Source: Gammaproteobacteria bacterium
GTDB taxonomy: Bacteria > Pseudomonadota > Gammaproteobacteria > Steroidobacterales > Steroidobacteraceae
Direction: 5' to 3'
NCBI GenBank assembly: GCA_010031985.1
Contig: RGYP01000087.1
Location: 1 to 7,428 of the forward strand
Length of the DNA: 7,428 nucleotides
Part shown: one piece after another, positions 4,807 to 7,428 of the stretch
How the letters are laid out: the number at the start of each line of letters is the position of its first letter
Position numbering within the stretch: position 1 is the first letter of the stretch
Made by a program: the position numbers and the translations under genes
The notes under the pieces: model-generated
Databases searched by the model: none
Told to the model about the DNA's origin: nothing
Seen by the model: the letters and a program-made list of their open reading frames with translations, nothing else

Positions 4807-7428
4807 TCAAACCTGATCTAGCGCCGCACGGCGCCCGGTGCCGGGCGGCATGCAAGTGAAGGTGATGGGCTGCGTCACCGTCGCCAGCTCACGAAGCTGC
4901 GCATCGGTGCGGGTGCCACCACCGCGCATCGACCAACTGCCATCCGACTGCAACAGCGCGCTATAAGCCGTGCCGTTGACGCTGGCACGCGCAATCAGGT
5001 CGCAGGCGCGTCGCGGCGAGCTGACCTGCGCCTGCTCGCGCAGCAGCGTCAGGCGCGACTCGACGGCGGATTCGGCGCCGGGCCGCCACGTGACCTGCTG
5101 GCCCACCACCGGCAGGAAGTCGGTGTCGAAGGCCATCATGAACGTGATCACCTGACGGCGTGTGTCGGCCGCAGGTGGCGGGAACAGAAACACGGGGTCA
5201 CGGAAAAAATTGTCGAGCGTATCGACCGCGCCGTCGTTGCTGAACCCGAAACCGCGGATCTGCGCACCGGTCGGCGTGCTGTTGTCGCCGCTGAAGCCGA
5301 ACATGCCAACCTTGGTGTACACGTTGCGCAACTGCGGCACTTTGAAGTTTTCGGTGATCCGACCTCCCTCGAAGGTCATGAGTCCACCGGTGCCGAACTG
5401 CCCCGAGGTCGGGCGCAGACGATGGCAGTTGTCGCAGGACCCGAGCAGCGTGATCGGGAAGTTCATGTAGATGTCGCGACCAGCGCTTTCGTCGGCTGTC
5501 AAAGAATTATCGAGGGCGCGAACCGGATTTGGCGGATTGGCAAGCTGCATCACGAAGTCGGTGAAGGCCTGCATCTGCGTCGTGCTGAGCGGCGTCTCAC
5601 GCCCCAACAAAGAAACGAATGCCGGATTGAATTCCTTGAAGGCGGCTTCTTCGAGGGTCTCGGTTTGGCCGCGTACCACCGCGCGCGTGGTTCCCGTGCG
5701 ATCACCGCGCCAGTGGAGCGGCCCATGTCCTTTCATGCCACGCAGCGTCTGCGTCGTCATCGGGCCCTTGAGCGGATGGAAGCGCGGTGTGGTACGCGGG
5801 CTGAGCGGCAGGTAGGCGTTGGGGTTGGTCTGCATGCGATCGTCGGGGTTGCCGAGATCCCAGGCGAGATGATCGAGGTCGCCGAACACGTGGCAGCTTG
5901 CGCAAGAGACGGTACCGTTGGCCGAACTCAAGGTCGCATCGTAGAGAAAGCGCCTCCCCTCCTTGACCGCCGTGCTCTCGGGCGAGAACAAGCTGCGCGT
6001 CGAGAGCAGACTGCGGTTGGCGAGGTCGACGATGCTCAGCGCGTGAGCAATGCGCGAGTAAACATACAGCCGATTGCCGGCTGCATTGAGCGCGAGGCCT
6101 GCGGGGCCAGCGGGCACCTCAATCTGGCGGCTGACATCGGGTACGTAATTGCCGGCCACGAGTGCCGCCGTCGGCAGCGCCGCCACCTTCGCCGAACCAA
6201 ACGCCGCACTGTAGAGCGTATCGCCGTTCTGACTGAAGACGAGTGCCGTGGGCTGCGACAGCGAACGCGCTTTCTCGGCGGCCGACAGGCTGGCGCCCTG
6301 CGGCAAGTCGAAATTCACGTGTCGGTTCAGATGCACCGCCGCCACCACGCCCGAGGACGGCGTGATCAAAGAAATACGACTCTCGGCAATGCGGCCGCGG
6401 ACGCTGCTGTTGCCCCGCTGACCCGAGCCCTCGAAGCGAACCTCGTTGAAGGATTCGGTATTGCTGACGAAAAGCCGACCATCGGCCGGATTGACGGCCA
6501 TGTTGAAGAGGGTGGTACCCACCCCCGTGAAGCGCGAGGTCACGGCGGGTGTCGCGGCCACTGCATCGATGGCGAATACGTCCTCGTCGGGCAGAGTGAA
6601 CTTCACCCGACTCGACCAGTCGTTGCGCGCCTCGTCACGCCACGCCGTGCCATCGAAGCGCACGATGAGGCTGGTACCCGGCGCCTGCACGCCATCGGCA
6701 CTCGTCGAAATGCCGGGCTTCGGCATGTTGAGTGCATCGCGGTGCAGTACGGTCGTGCGATTACCCGACATGAACACACCGGCATAGACGGTACGCCCGT
6801 CGTTGCTGACCGCGAGCGCCCGCGGCACGTCGGCCACGAGAGTCAGCACGGTCACGGGCTTGCCGTTCAAAGAATCGTCGAGCTGCGCCGCGTCGTACAC
6901 CCACACGTCGGCGCGGCCGACGCCCGAGGTCACCAGCGAGGCCGAATTGAAGCCCGGACGATTCTGACCGCGATTTGCGGCGGTGATGAATGCGCGGTCG
7001 CGGTTGGTACCTGCAAACACGATGTCGCGCGGCTCGTCGCCCACTTGCAAGGTACGCAGCACGCGGGGCGTACCGTCGAGTCTGACTACGCTCACCGAGT
7101 CGGAGAGGTGATTGACCACCCAGACCTCGTTGGCGTTGCGCTCGGCGACCGCGACCGGTTCAAGACCCACGCTGACGGCACTCACGAGCCGCAGTGCATC
7201 GTTCTCGATGGCGTAGATCTCGAGGCAATTTGCCGGCGCGTTGGTAACGTAGAGACGCTGTCCGTCTGCGGACAGCGCGAGCGGCCGTACCGGTCCGCTT
7301 TCGAAAACCGCGACGCTCGCCGTCGCCGAGTCGGCGGTGATGGTGTCGACCGAGGAACCGCACTGCAGGACCGGCCGCTGCAGCGTGGCACCGAGACTCG
7401 CCTCGGCCGCCGGCACGGTCACCGTGGT
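4807..7428 (-). CDS. YVTN-type beta-propeller fused to a di-heme cytochrome c peroxidase/MauG-like module, 5' end missing
   Basis: The frame is open from the right window edge to TGA 4809-4807, giving 873 visible residues; the start and any signal peptide lie outside. A GTG at 7422 is internal. Residues about 35-485 repeat beta-propeller signatures (PLALSADGQRLYVTN, EVWVVNHLSDSVSVV, PADGRLFVSN, LALNAAGNRLYVYSR). A di-heme part follows. CASCH (509-513) and CDNCH (665-669) are covalent c-type heme sites. H572 in GPLHWRGDR, after TTQTLRGM, and M709 in KVGMFG, after KVPQLRN, stand where the sixth ligands of bacterial di-heme peroxidases and MauG proteins usually lie; these assignments are inferred. 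Heme attachment requires periplasmic maturation. The last about 90 residues contain two Cys (CDLIARA, FTCMPPGTG) that may form a disulfide, ending PPGTGRRAALDQV. Likely role: periplasmic redox enzyme, either a peroxidase or an oxidase acting on a protein or small molecule, with the propeller as binding platform. The substrate is unknown. Confidence 0.85.
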   Translation of the reverse strand, partial: TTVTVPAAEASLGATLQRPVLQCGSSVDTITADSATASVAVFESGPVRPLALSADGQRLYVTNAPANCLEIYAIENDALRLVSAVSVGLEPVAVAERNANEVWVVNHLSDSVSVVRLDGTPRVLRTLQVGDEPRDIVFAGTNRDRAFITAANRGQNRPGFNSASLVTSGVGRADVWVYDAAQLDDSLNGKPVTVLTLVADVPRALAVSNDGRTVYAGVFMSGNRTTVLHRDALNMPKPGISTSADGVQAPGTSLIVRFDGTAWRDEARNDWSSRVKFTLPDEDVFAIDAVAATPAVTSRFTGVGTTLFNMAVNPADGRLFVSNTESFNEVRFEGSGQRGNSSVRGRIAESRISLITPSSGVVAAVHLNRHVNFDLPQGASLSAAEKARSLSQPTALVFSQNGDTLYSAAFGSAKVAALPTAALVAGNYVPDVSRQIEVPAGPAGLALNAAGNRLYVYSRIAHALSIVDLANRSLLSTRSLFSPESTAVKEGRRFLYDATLSSANGTVSCASCHVFGDLDHLAWDLGNPDDRMQTNPNAYLPLSPRTTPRFHPLKGPMTTQTLRGMKGHGPLHWRGDRTGTTRAVVRGQTETLEEAAFKEFNPAFVSLLGRETPLSTTQMQAFTDFVMQLANPPNPVRALDNSLTADESAGRDIYMNFPITLLGSCDNCHRLRPTSGQFGTGGLMTFEGGRITENFKVPQLRNVYTKVGMFGFSGDNSTPTGAQIRGFGFSNDGAVDTLDNFFRDPVFLFPPPAADTRRQVITFMMAFDTDFLPVVGQQVTWRPGAESAVESRLTLLREQAQVSSPRRACDLIARASVNGTAYSALLQSDGSWSMRGGGTRTDAQLRELATVTQPITFTCMPPGTGRRAALDQV

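Noticed and set aside
4805..4818. GATCA-AACC-TGATC small inverted repeat at the convergent stops
   Set aside because: The five-base stem contains the self-complementary GATC and has no T run, so it is too weak to call as a terminator or site.
4832..4847. CGCCCG-GTGC-CGGGCG hairpin as terminator for the VOC gene
   Set aside because: It is a perfect 6-bp stem 32 bases past the VOC stop, but it lies inside the coding end of the di-heme gene and is not followed by a T run; the GC-rich codons explain it.

Overview
The window (GC-rich, with strong G/C preference at third codon positions) reads as ordinary chromosome of a Gram-negative bacterium. The evidence is an AmiD-type amidase, a lipoprotein with a lipobox, Sec signal peptides on several products, and a periplasmic c-type cytochrome. 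The amidase style (HSDIAPQRKTDPG followed by a peptidoglycan-binding domain) points to a beta- or gammaproteobacterium; this placement is inference. I see no rRNA, tRNA, CRISPR array, insertion sequence, integrase or phage gene.

Layout from left to right. (1) 2-466, plus: the 3' part of an N-acetylmuramoyl-L-alanine amidase, cut by the window edge. (2) 467-687: a 221-base intergenic region with two hairpins and a leader for the next gene. (3) 688-1587, plus: an exported protein of unknown function built from two copies of one unit exactly 132 residues apart, followed by a strong hairpin terminator at 1623-1657. (4) 1668-3466, minus: an Ig-like/RCC1 lipoprotein gene split in two reading frames. 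The first piece has the lipobox and one Ig domain; the second has one Ig domain and seven RCC1 repeats. The break falls in what looks like the start of a further Ig domain. (5) 3491-4168, minus: a six-helix membrane protein resembling the CopD/DUF2269 type, 24 bases upstream of the lipoprotein and probably co-transcribed with it. (6) 4224-4799, plus: an exported single-domain glyoxalase/VOC protein, divergent from the membrane protein across only 55 bases. (7) 4807-7428, minus: a large periplasmic fusion of a YVTN-type beta-propeller with a di-heme (MauG/cytochrome c peroxidase-like) module. Its N-terminus lies beyond the right edge, and its stop is 7 bases from the VOC stop.

Nearly everything appears to act outside the cytoplasm: cell-wall turnover, two beta-propeller proteins, a di-heme redox protein and a secreted VOC protein. 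No shared pathway can be shown from sequence alone. I found no clear new multi-gene system. The points most worth a second look are the frame break in the Ig/RCC1 gene, the propeller/di-heme fusion with its short C-terminal tail, and the precise internal duplication in the 688-1587 product.
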